Shown: positions 14,727 to 22,348, counted from the stretch's first letter. The stretch: DNA of 28,921 bases from an uncultured Eubacteriales bacterium (GCA_934444695.1 CAKSDF010000007.1:1-28921); one strand, 5' to 3'. Made by a program: numbers and translations. Notes: generated from the letters alone by a model not told the origin.

Positions 14727-15286
14727 AGCTTTTTACCGCTCCTTTCGGCAACTATTGTGGCCGCAAGACCCACTGCGGCGGCCGAAACGATGATTATAAG
14801 CACATTAAAGGAGAAAATTGCCGAAGCCGCAAAGGCAAGAAAGGCAATTATATAGGAGAAAATGTTTTTGGGGCACTGCTTATACATCGAAATAAATCCC
14901 TTTATAATGAGGGCAAGCACCCCTGCGCGGATTCCCCAAAAAGCGTATTTAACTGCCCTTATCTGCTCAAACTGTTTGAGTACGAAGGAAATTACAAGAA
15001 TGATTATAAAGGAGGGGAGCACCACGCCGAGGGTGGCGAGGAATGAGCCCATAACTCCGCCCACCTGGTATCCCACAAAGGTTGCCGAGTTGACGGCGAT
15101 GGGGCCGGGGGTGGATTCGGAAATGGCCACGATGTCGAGAATATCCTTTTCGCTTATCCAACCTTTATTTTCGGCCATTTCCCTTTGAATGAGAGGAATC
15201 ATGGCATAGCCGCCGCCGAAGGTAAAGGCACCGATTTTGAAAAAGGTCCAAAAAAGGGATAAAAGCTTTTTTCCGTCTGCTTTCAA
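14723..15286 (-). CDS. Chromate transporter family (CHR) half protein, first gene
   Basis: A 187-residue membrane protein with one CHR domain: FFKIGAFTFGGGYAMIPLIQ, VAISESTPGPIAVNSATFVG and several hydrophobic helices. The start is TTG at 15286 (TTG AAA GCA GAC), with GGAAAGGA about 8 bases upstream and no better ATG. First of two overlapping genes. Upstream lies a TCAATC-GT-GATTGA dyad (15342-15355) and a 16-bp tandem repeat, but I see no confident promoter. Confidence 0.9.
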   Translation of the reverse strand: MKADGKKLLSLFWTFFKIGAFTFGGGYAMIPLIQREMAENKGWISEKDILDIVAISESTPGPIAVNSATFVGYQVGGVMGSFLATLGVVLPSFIIILVISFVLKQFEQIRAVKYAFWGIRAGVLALIIKGFISMYKQCPKNIFSYIIAFLAFAASAIFSFNVLIIIVSAAAVGLAATIVAERSGKKL

Positions 15287-15365
15287 AATATCAATCCTTT
15301 CCGATCTGTCGAGATTTTAATTAAACGGGTTATCGTTTTAATCAATCGTGATTGAACGCTTATCA

Positions 15366-15413
15366 ATTATCTGTCTGTTAGATTATCCGCTTATTAGATT
15401 ATCTGCCTGTTAC
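15366..15413. repeat. Three 16-bp imperfect tandem repeats
   Basis: The units ATTATCTGTCTGTTAG (15366-15381), ATTATCCGCTTATTAG (15382-15397) and ATTATCTGCCTGTTAC (15398-15413) lie head to tail between the CHR operon and tyrS, with a further ATTATTA after them. Confidence 0.75.
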
Positions 15414-15419
15414 ATTATT

Positions 15420-15514
15420 AAACCCGCCGCGTTGATCATGGCATTTACATTGGCGGCCGCTTTTGACGGTCCTGCTTAAATGTGTATGCTATGTTCAGAA
15501 TATGCGGCGGGTTT
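15420..15514. other. Large inverted-repeat element just downstream of tyrS
   Basis: AAACCCGCCGC (15420-15430) and GCGGCGGGTTT (15504-15514) are perfect 11-bp inverted arms around 73 bases. Inside, GCATTTACATT (15441-15451) pairs with AATGTGTATGC (15479-15489) at 10 of 11 positions. The centre holds the palindrome GCGGCCGC. The minus-strand arm begins 5 bases after the tyrS stop, so it may end tyrS transcription, but the T-run there is poor. The size and nested arms also fit a small repetitive element. Confidence 0.55.
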
Positions 15515-15519
15515 TATTA

Positions 15520-16746
15520 TTATTTGATTTCGCCTACGAAATATTTTTTCTTGCCTCGTCTGACGATGAGATATTTGCCGTCGATGAGATTGTCGGAATC
15601 AATATCCATTTCATCGGGAGCGGTGACAACATCGCCGTTGACGGTAAGAGCGTTGTTCTTGGCCATTTCGCGTACCTCACGCTTGGAGGGAAAAACCTTG
15701 GCTTCGACGAGAATGTCGATAAGCTTGCCTTTTCCGGCTTCAAAGTGTGGCACCTGAGAAAGGGCCGAAAGCAGATCCCTTACCGGAATGTGCTTGACAT
15801 CGCCTTTGAACATCAGCTCGCTGATTTTTTCGGCTTCCTCGAAAGCGCCTTCTCCGTGGAGATCGTCGAGAATTTCTTTTGCGAGACGTTTTTGAGCCAT
15901 ACGTTTTTCGGGAGCGGCAAAATGCTCCTTTTCGATCTTCTCGATGGTTTCCTTGTCGAGGAAGGTCAGCTTTTTAAGGTAATCGATGACCACCGCGTCT
16001 TCGGAATTGAGCAGGAACTGATAAAGCTCGTAGGAGCTGGTCTTGTTTTTGTCGATCCATACGGCGTTGCCTTCGCTCTTGCCGAATTTGTTGCCGTTGG
16101 CATCGGTTACGAGAGGCATGGTCATTGCATAGACCTCTTCGCCGGTGGTCTTTCTGATAAGCTCGATGCCGGTGGTGATGTTGCCCCATTGATCGGAGCC
16201 TGCCACCTGAAGATCGACCCCTTTGTGCTCGTGGAGCCATTTGAAGTCGAGGCCCTGAATGAGCATATATGAAAACTCGGCGTAGGAAATGCCGGTCTCC
16301 ATCTGGCGGCGGACAAGATCCTTATTGAGCATATAGTTGACATTGATATATTTTCCGTAATCACGGAAAAAGTCGATTATGTGTATATCCTTGACCCAGT
16401 CGTAGTTGTTGACCACTTCATAGGGGAAGAATTTCTGAACCTGAGCCTTTAAGGCTTCGTAGTTTTTAAATACCGTATCCCTGTCCGAAAGGGCGCGCTC
16501 GGTGGTGCCTCTCGGGTCGCCGATAAGACCTGTGGCCGCTCCCACGAGGATGATGGGGGTGTGGCCGGCCTTGGCAAGACGGCGGGTGATGAGGAAGGAG
16601 GAATAGTGACCGAGATGCAGGCTGTCGGCTGTGGGGTCGGTGCCTATATAGAAGGTCATACCGCCGGCGTTAAGCTTGTCGATAAGGTCTTTGGAGGAAA
16701 TGTCCTGAATAAGGCCTCTCCATTCGAGTTCTTCGTATAAAGTCAT
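15520..16746 (-). CDS. tyrS: Tyrosyl-tRNA synthetase
   Basis: A class I synthetase, 408 residues, charging tRNA-Tyr as a dimer. Seen: YIGTDPTADSLHLGHY (HIGH-type motif HLGH at 44-47), GDPRG, the tyrosine-binding YMLIQGLDFKWL and SDQWGN, and KFGKS (220-224) in the KMSKS place, followed by the anticodon domain and a C-terminal S4 RNA-binding domain (FPSKREVREMAKNNALTVNG). RBS GGAG is about 8 bases before the ATG. Its own promoter lies between it and the HAD gene. A tRNA-Tyr gene occurs about 4.7 kb away on the other strand. There is no room for a T-box leader between promoter and start. Confidence 0.97.
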   Translation of the reverse strand: MTLYEELEWRGLIQDISSKDLIDKLNAGGMTFYIGTDPTADSLHLGHYSSFLITRRLAKAGHTPIILVGAATGLIGDPRGTTERALSDRDTVFKNYEALKAQVQKFFPYEVVNNYDWVKDIHIIDFFRDYGKYINVNYMLNKDLVRRQMETGISYAEFSYMLIQGLDFKWLHEHKGVDLQVAGSDQWGNITTGIELIRKTTGEEVYAMTMPLVTDANGNKFGKSEGNAVWIDKNKTSSYELYQFLLNSEDAVVIDYLKKLTFLDKETIEKIEKEHFAAPEKRMAQKRLAKEILDDLHGEGAFEEAEKISELMFKGDVKHIPVRDLLSALSQVPHFEAGKGKLIDILVEAKVFPSKREVREMAKNNALTVNGDVVTAPDEMDIDSDNLIDGKYLIVRRGKKKYFVGEIK

Positions 16747-16784
16747 TTTTTATCACTCCGCTATTAAAAAGTCACAGTTTAAAT

Positions 16785-16813
16785 ATTATATCATTAAATT
16801 TCCGTTATTACAA
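16785..16813 (-). promoter_or_regulatory. Promoter of tyrS
   Basis: Read on the minus strand: -35 TTGTAA (16813-16808), 17 bp, -10 TATAAT (16790-16785). The -35 overlaps the stop codon of the HAD gene. Confidence 0.7.
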
Positions 16814-17488
16814 GCCCTTTATTACAATGTCGGCGGCTTCACTTATATTTTTCAGGGTCATGTCGGCAAGGGGAGAGCTTTCTCCGGAATTATTAAGCCA
16901 AATTGCGGTGATGCCTGCATTTTTTCCGCCGAGAATATCGGAGGAAAGACTGTCGCCGATTATGACGGCCTTTTCCGTTTTAAAATTTGTGATTTCGGCA
17001 AAGCAGGCGTCGAAAAATCTTTTGTCCGGTTTTTCAAAGCCGATTTTTTCGGAAAAAAAGGCATTTTCAAAATATTTGCCTATTCCGGTGTTTTTTATCC
17101 GTCCCTTTTGTACTTCGACGGTTCCGTTGGAGGCAATAAAAAGGCGGACTTTGCCGTAAAGCCGTTCAAGGGCTTCTCTTGCTCCCGAAAGCAGCCGTCC
17201 CTGTTTTGCAAGCTCGTTTTCGTATATCTCGTTGGCTTTTTGCGGGTCTGCGCTTTTTCCCAAGGCCTCAAAAAGCAGACGGTAGCGGTTTGCCTTTACC
17301 TGCTCGCGGGTTATTTCTCTTTTTTCAAGCCTCTTCCACTGGGCGGAATTTATTTGGCTGTAAAGCTCGAGGGTGTTTTCGGTCGGTTCAATACCGAGAC
17401 AGATGAGTGTTTTTTTTAGAGCGGCCTTTTCGTCGGCTTTAAAGTCGAGAAGGGTCTCGTCAAGATCAAGTAATATAATATCTTTCAT
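16808..17488 (-). CDS. HAD-family nucleotidase, YjjG type
   Basis: A 226-residue cytoplasmic phosphatase of the haloacid dehalogenase superfamily. Motif I DLDETLLDF (nucleophile D8, acid/base D10), motif II in FIASNGT, motif III lysine in GFEKPDKRFF and motif IV GDSLSSDI are all present, with a helical cap between. The pattern resembles the YjjG pyrimidine 5'-nucleotidases that clear non-canonical nucleotides; substrate is inferred. RBS AAAGGAG is 6-7 bases before the ATG. It is divergent from tex and may be partly co-transcribed with tyrS. Confidence 0.88.
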   Translation of the reverse strand: MKDIILLDLDETLLDFKADEKAALKKTLICLGIEPTENTLELYSQINSAQWKRLEKREITREQVKANRYRLLFEALGKSADPQKANEIYENELAKQGRLLSGAREALERLYGKVRLFIASNGTVEVQKGRIKNTGIGKYFENAFFSEKIGFEKPDKRFFDACFAEITNFKTEKAVIIGDSLSSDILGGKNAGITAIWLNNSGESSPLADMTLKNISEAADIVIKGL

Positions 17489-17512
17489 TTTATTCTCCTT
17501 TAATAGGTTTTT

Positions 17513-17541
17513 ATTATATCATAGGGAAGCTTTGCGGGCAA
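17513..17541 (-). promoter_or_regulatory. Promoter of the HAD nucleotidase gene
   Basis: Read on the minus strand: -35 TTGCCC (17541-17536), 17 bp, -10 TATAAT (17518-17513). Confidence 0.65.
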
Positions 17542-17543
17542 GG

Positions 17544-17572
17544 TTGCCTTGAGGAAAAAAATATGGTATTAT
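17544..17572 (+). promoter_or_regulatory. Promoter of tex
   Basis: -35 TTGCCT (17544-17549), 17 bp, extended -10 TGGTATTAT (hexamer 17567-17572). The -35 box stands back to back with that of the divergent HAD gene, together forming the inverted repeat GGCAA-GG-TTGCC. Confidence 0.6.
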
Positions 17573-17613
17573 AATAAAAAACGGCAAAAACGATTGCCGA
17601 AAGGAAAAATAAA

Positions 17614-19764
17614 ATGGATTATGCAAAAAAACTTGCCGAAGAATTTTCGGTAAAAGAGCTTTATGCTCAGAATATAATTTCCCTTCTCGACGAGGGCAAT
17701 ACCATTCCCTTTATCGCCCGTTATCGCAAGGAAATGCACGGGACTATGGACGATCAGCTCATCAGAAGCATTTCCGACCGTCTTAACTTTTTGCGGAAGC
17801 TGGACGAACGGCGGGAGGAAATACGCACGGCAATTTTCTCTCAGGAAAAAATGACCGATGAAATTTCGGCCGCTCTCGAAAAGGCGGTTACACTTACCGA
17901 GCTCGAGGACATTTACCGTCCCTTCCGTCCGAAAAGAAAGACAAGGGCGTCGGTAGCAAAGGAAAAAGGCCTTGAGCCGCTTTCAAGCGAGATACTTCTT
18001 TGCCAGCTTAATGGTACCGATGTAATGACCCTTTGCGAAAAATATATTGATCCCGAAAAGGGAGTGAACACCGCCGAGGAAGCTCTTTGCGGAGCCAAGG
18101 ACATTATCGCCGAGAGCGTTTCGGACAACGCCGATGTAAGGCGCAGGGTGAGAAATCTCGTTTATCTGAACGGCACGGTCGACTGCAAGGCGGCAGGGGA
18201 GGAAAAGAGCGTTTACGAGACCTACTATGACTTTTCCCAGGCCGTCGGAAAGATCGCCGGCCACAGGGTGCTTGCCATAAACCGCGGCGAAAAGGAAGGT
18301 TTCCTTAAGGTGTCGGTAGAGGTGGACAGCGAAAGACCTCTTAATGCCATTTATTCCATGTTTGTAAAAGGTGAAGGCTCTTGTGCGGCGGCGGTCAAAG
18401 AGGCCTGCGAGGACGCATACAGACGCCTTGTTTTTCCGTCGATAGAGCGGGAAATAAGAAACGAATTAACCGAAAAGGCCGATGAGTCGGCAATTAAGGT
18501 TTTCGGAACAAATCTCCGTCAGCTTCTTCTTCAGCCGCCCATAAAGGGCAAAACGGCCATAGGTCTTGACCCGGGTTATCGAACCGGCTGTAAGGTGGCG
18601 GTGGTCGATCCCACCGGTAAGGTGCTTGATACGGCGGTCATTTATCCGACCCACGGAAAGGCTCAGGTCGAGGCCTCGAAACAGACACTTAAAAAACTCA
18701 TCGAAAAATACGGCGTCGATATAATCGCCATAGGCAACGGCACCGCATCCAAGGAGACCGAGATGTTTACCGTATCGGTGTTGCCCGAGGTTAGCCGAAA
18801 GGTGTCTTATATGGTGGTCAGCGAGGCGGGGGCAAGCGTTTATTCCGCCTCAAAGCTTGCGGCCGAGGAAATGCCCGAATTTGACTTAACCCTCAGAAGC
18901 GCCGTTTCCATTGCAAGACGGCTTCAGGACCCTTTGGCCGAGCTTGTTAAGATCGAGCCTAAGGCCATAGGCGTCGGCCAGTATCAGCACGATATGCCTC
19001 AAAAGCAGCTTTCGGAAGCTCTTGACGGGGTGGTTGAGGACTGCGTAAACAGCGTTGGCGTCGACCTCAACACGGCCTCCGCACCGCTTTTGCAGCAGGT
19101 ATCCGGTCTGAACGTCACGACGGCCAAAAACATCGTCGCCTACCGCGAGGAAAACGGCGCGTTCACCGCCCGCAGCCAGCTCAAGAAGGTGCCAAAGCTC
19201 GGCCCCAAGGCGTTTGAGCAGTGCGCCGGATTTTTAAGAATATTCGACGGAAAAAATCCTCTCGACAATACCGGCGTTCATCCCGAAAGCTATAAGGCGG
19301 CCGAAAGTCTGCTCGGTCACTTCGGATTTACCAAAAGGTCGGTAAGCGCAAAGGAGCTTTGTTTCCTTGAAAAGATGGTGGAAAAAGAGGGGACGAAAAC
19401 CCTGTCGGAGCAGCTTTCCATCGGCGAGCCTACCCTTAAGGATATCGTCAAGGAACTGTCCAAACCGGGCAGAGACCCGAGAGACGAGCTTCCCCCGCCG
19501 CTGCTTCGCTCGGATGTGCTGGAAATGAAGGACCTTAAAGAGGGAATGACACTTAAAGGAACGGTCAGAAATGTCATCGATTTCGGCGCCTTTGTGGATA
19601 TAGGAGTGCATCAGGACGGTCTTGTGCACATTTCCCAGATATGCAGCAGCTTTATAAAACACCCCTCCGAAAAGCTAAAGGTGGGCGATGTGGTCACGGT
19701 CAAGGTCATCGGAGTCGATCTCGAAAAGAAACGCATAAGCCTTTCGATGAAAGATATCGACTGA
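17614..19764 (+). CDS. tex: Tex-family RNA-binding transcription accessory protein
   Basis: A 716-residue cytoplasmic protein, the normal Tex length. Order: N-terminal helical region (LLDEGNTIPFIARYRKEMHG, then LEDIYRPFRPKRKTRASVA), YqgF/RNase H-like domain starting GLDPGYRTGCKVAVVDPTGK (about residue 317), helix-hairpin-helix repeats (SVGVDLNTASAPLLQQVSGL, FTARSQLKKVPKLGPKAFEQ) and a C-terminal S1 domain (LKGTVRNVIDFGAFVDIGVH, about 645-716). Tex binds nucleic acid and affects transcription and RNA turnover; the exact role is not settled. RBS AAAGGA lies 8 bases before the ATG. After the stop there are overlapping small hairpins (19827-19848) but no T-run. Confidence 0.96.
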   Translation: MDYAKKLAEEFSVKELYAQNIISLLDEGNTIPFIARYRKEMHGTMDDQLIRSISDRLNFLRKLDERREEIRTAIFSQEKMTDEISAALEKAVTLTELEDIYRPFRPKRKTRASVAKEKGLEPLSSEILLCQLNGTDVMTLCEKYIDPEKGVNTAEEALCGAKDIIAESVSDNADVRRRVRNLVYLNGTVDCKAAGEEKSVYETYYDFSQAVGKIAGHRVLAINRGEKEGFLKVSVEVDSERPLNAIYSMFVKGEGSCAAAVKEACEDAYRRLVFPSIEREIRNELTEKADESAIKVFGTNLRQLLLQPPIKGKTAIGLDPGYRTGCKVAVVDPTGKVLDTAVIYPTHGKAQVEASKQTLKKLIEKYGVDIIAIGNGTASKETEMFTVSVLPEVSRKVSYMVVSEAGASVYSASKLAAEEMPEFDLTLRSAVSIARRLQDPLAELVKIEPKAIGVGQYQHDMPQKQLSEALDGVVEDCVNSVGVDLNTASAPLLQQVSGLNVTTAKNIVAYREENGAFTARSQLKKVPKLGPKAFEQCAGFLRIFDGKNPLDNTGVHPESYKAAESLLGHFGFTKRSVSAKELCFLEKMVEKEGTKTLSEQLSIGEPTLKDIVKELSKPGRDPRDELPPPLLRSDVLEMKDLKEGMTLKGTVRNVIDFGAFVDIGVHQDGLVHISQICSSFIKHPSEKLKVGDVVTVKVIGVDLEKKRISLSMKDID

Positions 19765-19890
19765 TTCGTTTTGCGTTTTTTGCTTTTTGAAAGTTGATAT
19801 TTTGTAATTATGAAAATCAGCTTTTGCGATTGGATTTTCCGCCAATCGGAAAAATCGGTTGAATATGTTAAGCCTTTGTAAAGTATGCAC

Positions 19891-19919
19891 TTGAAATACA
19901 ACGGGGTTTTATGTATAAT
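19891..19919 (+). promoter_or_regulatory. Promoter of the membrane protein-NUDIX operon
   Basis: -35 TTGAAA (19891-19896), 17 bp, perfect -10 TATAAT (19914-19919). Transcription should begin near 19926, so an in-frame ATG at 19911 inside the -10 region cannot be the start of the next gene. Confidence 0.8.
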
Positions 19920-19940
19920 AAGCAAGAGAAGGTGAGCATT

Positions 19941-20621
19941 TTGAAAATTGAGCAAACAACCACCGCCCAAAGCAGAGGCGAGCAGCTTGTGCTTGAGCGG
20001 GTGAGAGCTGAGCTTTACGAAAAATATCTGCCGAGGAAGGAAAAGTATAAACACGTCGGCGGAAGTATTTTTAACACATCGAAATTTCTTTTTTATGTTT
20101 TTTCGGTGTGGTATTTTGTGGTTATAGTGCTCAACCTTTTTATATCCTCCCTTGCGGTGGAGCGATATTCCAATTCTTCAAATTCTCAAAAGCTTGCGCA
20201 GTATTCAAATGACCGCCTGATGACACTGCTTATGCTGGTGCTTTTGGCGGCTTCCTTTGTGCTGATGATAAAGAAAAGAAGAAAGCTTGCATCGATACTT
20301 TCGCTTGCGGACGGAGCGGCGCTGGCGGCTCATATTTTTCAAATATCGGCCGTTTATCCCCTTAATTCTTCAAACGATTATCAAACCGCCAATCCCGGTA
20401 TTATCATATGGCTGTATCTTCCTGCGCTGCTTGCTGCGATTTTTGCCCTTGTCGTGCTTATAATCGAGCTTAGAGACGCGCGGCTTGAAAAGGCGGCCTT
20501 TGAAAAGGAAATAGCCAAAATATACGAGCGTTTTTCGATTGACGGACAGCTTATGGGTGAGGAAAAGTGGCTTGAAGTCGTTTCGGAATACGAGCAGCAG
20601 AAAAAACAGGGGGAAGGGTGA
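19941..20621 (+). CDS. Hypothetical membrane protein, four predicted helices
   Basis: 226 residues if started at TTG 19941, which has AGAAGGTGAG 4-5 bases upstream. The frame stays open to an ATG at 19911, but that codon lies in the -10 box of the promoter. It has a soluble charged N-terminus (EQLVLERVRAELYEKYLPRK), then hydrophobic segments FLFYVFSVWYFVVIVLNLFI, LMTLLMLVLLAASFVLMI, a weaker LADGAALAAHIFQIS and IIIWLYLPALLAAIFALVVL, and a charged C-terminal helix. No family is recognised. The stop is 4 bases before the NUDIX start, so the two genes are one operon. Confidence 0.75.
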   Translation: MKIEQTTTAQSRGEQLVLERVRAELYEKYLPRKEKYKHVGGSIFNTSKFLFYVFSVWYFVVIVLNLFISSLAVERYSNSSNSQKLAQYSNDRLMTLLMLVLLAASFVLMIKKRRKLASILSLADGAALAAHIFQISAVYPLNSSNDYQTANPGIIIWLYLPALLAAIFALVVLIIELRDARLEKAAFEKEIAKIYERFSIDGQLMGEEKWLEVVSEYEQQKKQGEG

Positions 20622-20625
20622 GCCT

Positions 20626-21126
20626 ATGGCCAATGAATTGTGGGACGTTCTTGATAAAAACGGCGAGCCTACCGGAAAGACGGTGCGCCGCGGATTTAAG
20701 GGCGCTTTTCCCAAGGGAAAGTACCATCTGGTGGTACACATATGGATAAAAAATTCCAAAGGGGAGTTTCTTATACAAAAGCGCAGCTCATTTAAACAGC
20801 CTATGGCCGGAGAATGGGCGGCCACCGGCGGCGCAGTTGTCGCAGGTGAGGAGTCGAGGGAAGGCGCAAAGCGCGAGCTTTTTGAGGAACTGGGCATAAC
20901 CGCTTCGGACGACGATTTTACACTTGTAAAAAGACTGAAGCGAAAAATTTCTCTTATGGACATATGGCTGACCCATTGCGATACCCCTGCCGAGCAGCTT
21001 GTTTTGCAGGAGGAAGAGGTCGAATCGGTCAAATGGGTGTCGGAACAGACACTTCGCCAAATGATTAAAGAGGGGAAGTTTCATAATTACGGCAAGGAAT
21101 ATTTTGATATTGTCTTTTCTATGTAG
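20626..21126 (+). CDS. NUDIX hydrolase
   Basis: 166 residues. The full Nudix box GX5EX7REUXEEXGU is present at residues 69-91 (GAVVAGEESREGAKRELFEE then LGI), giving Mg2+-dependent cleavage of a nucleoside diphosphate linked to another group. The N-terminal WDVLDKNGEPTGKTVRRGF and HLVVHIWIKNSKGEFLIQKR are like the IPP-isomerase-related NUDIX subgroup, but the isomerase is not implied. The ATG at 20626 follows GGGGAAGGGTGAG; an earlier in-frame ATG overlaps the membrane protein. The substrate is unknown. Confidence 0.9.
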   Translation: MANELWDVLDKNGEPTGKTVRRGFKGAFPKGKYHLVVHIWIKNSKGEFLIQKRSSFKQPMAGEWAATGGAVVAGEESREGAKRELFEELGITASDDDFTLVKRLKRKISLMDIWLTHCDTPAEQLVLQEEEVESVKWVSEQTLRQMIKEGKFHNYGKEYFDIVFSM

Positions 21127-21257
21127 CCGTTTTGTGCAGATGTCTTTTTGTACGTTCCCGCCTGTGAGATGGGATGGGCACCGCAGCCGATGAGAGGGAC
21201 TTATACCTGCGCGGTGCGGCAATAGCCGCAAAAAAATAAAAAAATTGAAAAAAACAC

Positions 21258-21286
21258 TTGACAGCCGAGGGCTTTTATGATATATT
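21258..21286 (+). promoter_or_regulatory. tRNA operon promoter
   Basis: -35 TTGACA (21258-21263), 17 bp, -10 TATATT (21281-21286), about 25 bases before the first tRNA. Confidence 0.85.
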
Positions 21287-21311
21287 AGCACTTGCGTTCA
21301 GCGGACAACTT

Positions 21312-21387
21312 GCTGGTGTAGCTCAGTTGGTAGAGCAGCTGATTTGTAATCAGCAGGTCGGGGGTTCGAGTCCGTCCACCAGCTCCA
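21312..21387 (+). tRNA. tRNA-Thr (anticodon TGT)
   Basis: A 76-nt cloverleaf. The acceptor stem GCTGGTG/CACCAGC pairs fully, the D-arm is GCTCAGTTGGTAGAGC, the anticodon stem GCTGA/TCAGC encloses loop TTTGTAA with anticodon TGT (21345-21347), and the T-arm contains GGTTCGAGTCC. CCA is encoded (21385-21387). Confidence 0.97.
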
Positions 21388-21410
21388 ACGCTGATCTTTA
21401 AACTTAATAT

Positions 21411-21495
21411 GGGAGTGTACCCAAGTGGCCAAAGGGGGCAGACTGTAAATCTGTTGTCAGTGACTTCGGTGGTCCGAATCCACCCGCTCCCACCA
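21411..21495 (+). tRNA. tRNA-Tyr (anticodon GTA)
   Basis: An 85-nt tRNA with a long variable arm, as expected for bacterial tRNA-Tyr. The acceptor stem GGGAGTG/CGCTCCC has one wobble pair, the anticodon loop is CTGTAAA with anticodon GTA (21445-21447), and CCA is encoded at 21493-21495. It follows tRNA-Thr by 23 bases in the same transcript. Confidence 0.97.
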
Positions 21496-21526
21496 AAAAT
21501 CCTCATTCGCAAGAATGGGGATTTTT
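21496..21526 (+). terminator. Terminator of the tRNA operon
   Basis: AAAATCCTCATTC (21496-21508) pairs with GAATGGGGATTTT (21513-21525) around a GCAA loop, with one T-G wobble. It abuts the CCA end of tRNA-Tyr. Confidence 0.88.
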
Positions 21527-21870
21527 ACTTTTTACCTCTTAACTTTTCACTCTTACCTCAAAACAAAATCGGAGACGGGATTTTTGGAAAGTAATAAGTA
21601 ATAGGTAATAGTGAAGAAGTGCGGTATCCGCTGTGCGGATGATTTGAAAAAGGGCGGAGCTTATAATTAAAGCTATCAGTAAAGACATAAAGCCGCTGAA
21701 AATTTTAGGTGAGAAATAATAGGCAAAAAGGTAATAGGTGCGGTGTGGTTTCGCCGCCGATTGTGAATGAAATGTTACACCCTGCTCTTCTCTGCAACTG
21801 CCGCTCCCGGGAAAGCAAGGAACATAAGACAAAAGAAAAGATGGCTTTGCTGCGTAAAGTTTGATTGCAA
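21527..21870. repeat. Gene-poor repeat-bearing region downstream of the tRNAs
   Basis: No supported gene. Three 7-bp units AGTAATA, AGTAATA, GGTAATA stand in tandem at 21590-21610. A similar block (GGTAATAG followed by GTGCGGT) recurs at 21730-21744, echoing GGTAATAG and GTGCGGT at 21604-21625. A small GCGG-TAT-CCGC hairpin lies in the first block. It looks like remains of small intergenic repeats or an old insertion beside tRNA genes (inference). Confidence 0.5.
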
Positions 21871-21899
21871 TTGTAATGCCGGTTTTTTTGTGATACAAT
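21871..21899 (+). promoter_or_regulatory. Promoter of the barstar-like gene
   Basis: -35 TTGTAA (21871-21876), 17 bp, -10 TACAAT (21894-21899), leaving a leader of about 10 nt before the RBS and ATG. Confidence 0.7.
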
Positions 21900-21916
21900 C
21901 AAGAGGGTGAGATGTT

Positions 21917-22204
21917 ATGAAAAAAATCGTTACGCTGGACTTGACAGATTGCAGGTTCCTTGGAGAAATTCATTTGAGAATAAAAAAGGCCTTTGATTTT
22001 CCCGACTTTTACGGAGAAAACTGGGATGCATTTTGGGATCTGCTTTGGAGCGAGTGTGACGCAAATAAAATAGTTGTAATCGGGGAAAAGACCGTTTCGA
22101 AAGAACTTATACCCAGCGTTGAAATGGTAAACAAAATATTACAGGAACTGAAAGAAGATCGTAAAAAATGCGGAGATGAACTTGAAATCGAAATACACGA
22201 TTAG
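21917..22204 (+). CDS. Barstar-family ribonuclease inhibitor, orphan
   Basis: A 95-residue cytoplasmic protein. The central FPDFYGENWDAFWDLLW matches the conserved barstar segment (FP-YYG-N-DA-WD) that forms the inhibitor helix binding the barnase active site. The N-terminal strand (KKIVTLDLTDC) and a C-terminal strand-helix complete the small alpha/beta fold. RBS GAGGGTGAG is 5-6 bases before the ATG. No barnase-type RNase or polymorphic toxin is next to it in the window, so it could protect against toxins from neighbours or be the remainder of a toxin-immunity locus. The family call is sure; the role is inferred. Confidence 0.88.
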   Translation: MKKIVTLDLTDCRFLGEIHLRIKKAFDFPDFYGENWDAFWDLLWSECDANKIVVIGEKTVSKELIPSVEMVNKILQELKEDRKKCGDELEIEIHD

Positions 22205-22297
22205 GTGAACCGTCGTGGGACATCTCCTTGTTAATCCGACCGGGCGGTTAAAATGACTGTCCCTTCCGAAGTTAAGTAATAAATCTCTGCTAAAAAG

Positions 22298-22342
22298 AAA
22301 TAGGCGACCGTGAAAGCTCACAGTTGCCTATTTTTCTTTTTG
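22298..22342 (+). terminator. Terminator after the barstar gene
   Basis: AAATAGGC (22298-22305) pairs with GCCTATTT (22326-22333), and an inner GTGA/TCAC pairing extends the stem. It is followed by a long T-rich run. Between the gene and this stem lie interleaved short inverted repeats (AACCG/CGGTT and GGGACA/TGTCCC, 22208-22263). Confidence 0.85.
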
Positions 22343-22348
22343 TTTTCC

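Noticed and set aside
16747..16807. T-box leader for tyrS
   Set aside because: Only about 35 nt lie between the predicted start of transcription and the ATG, too short for a T-box.
19827..19848. Hairpin CGATTGG/CCAATCG after tex as terminator
   Set aside because: No T-run follows, and an alternative overlapping stem is equally good; termination here is not supported.
21178..21229. GC-rich hairpins (GCACCGC/GCGGTGC and GCGGC/GCCGC) after the NUDIX gene as terminator or ribozyme
   Set aside because: Followed by A-runs, not T-runs, on the plus strand; no ribozyme core (GAAA, CUGAUGA) found. May be simple structure only.
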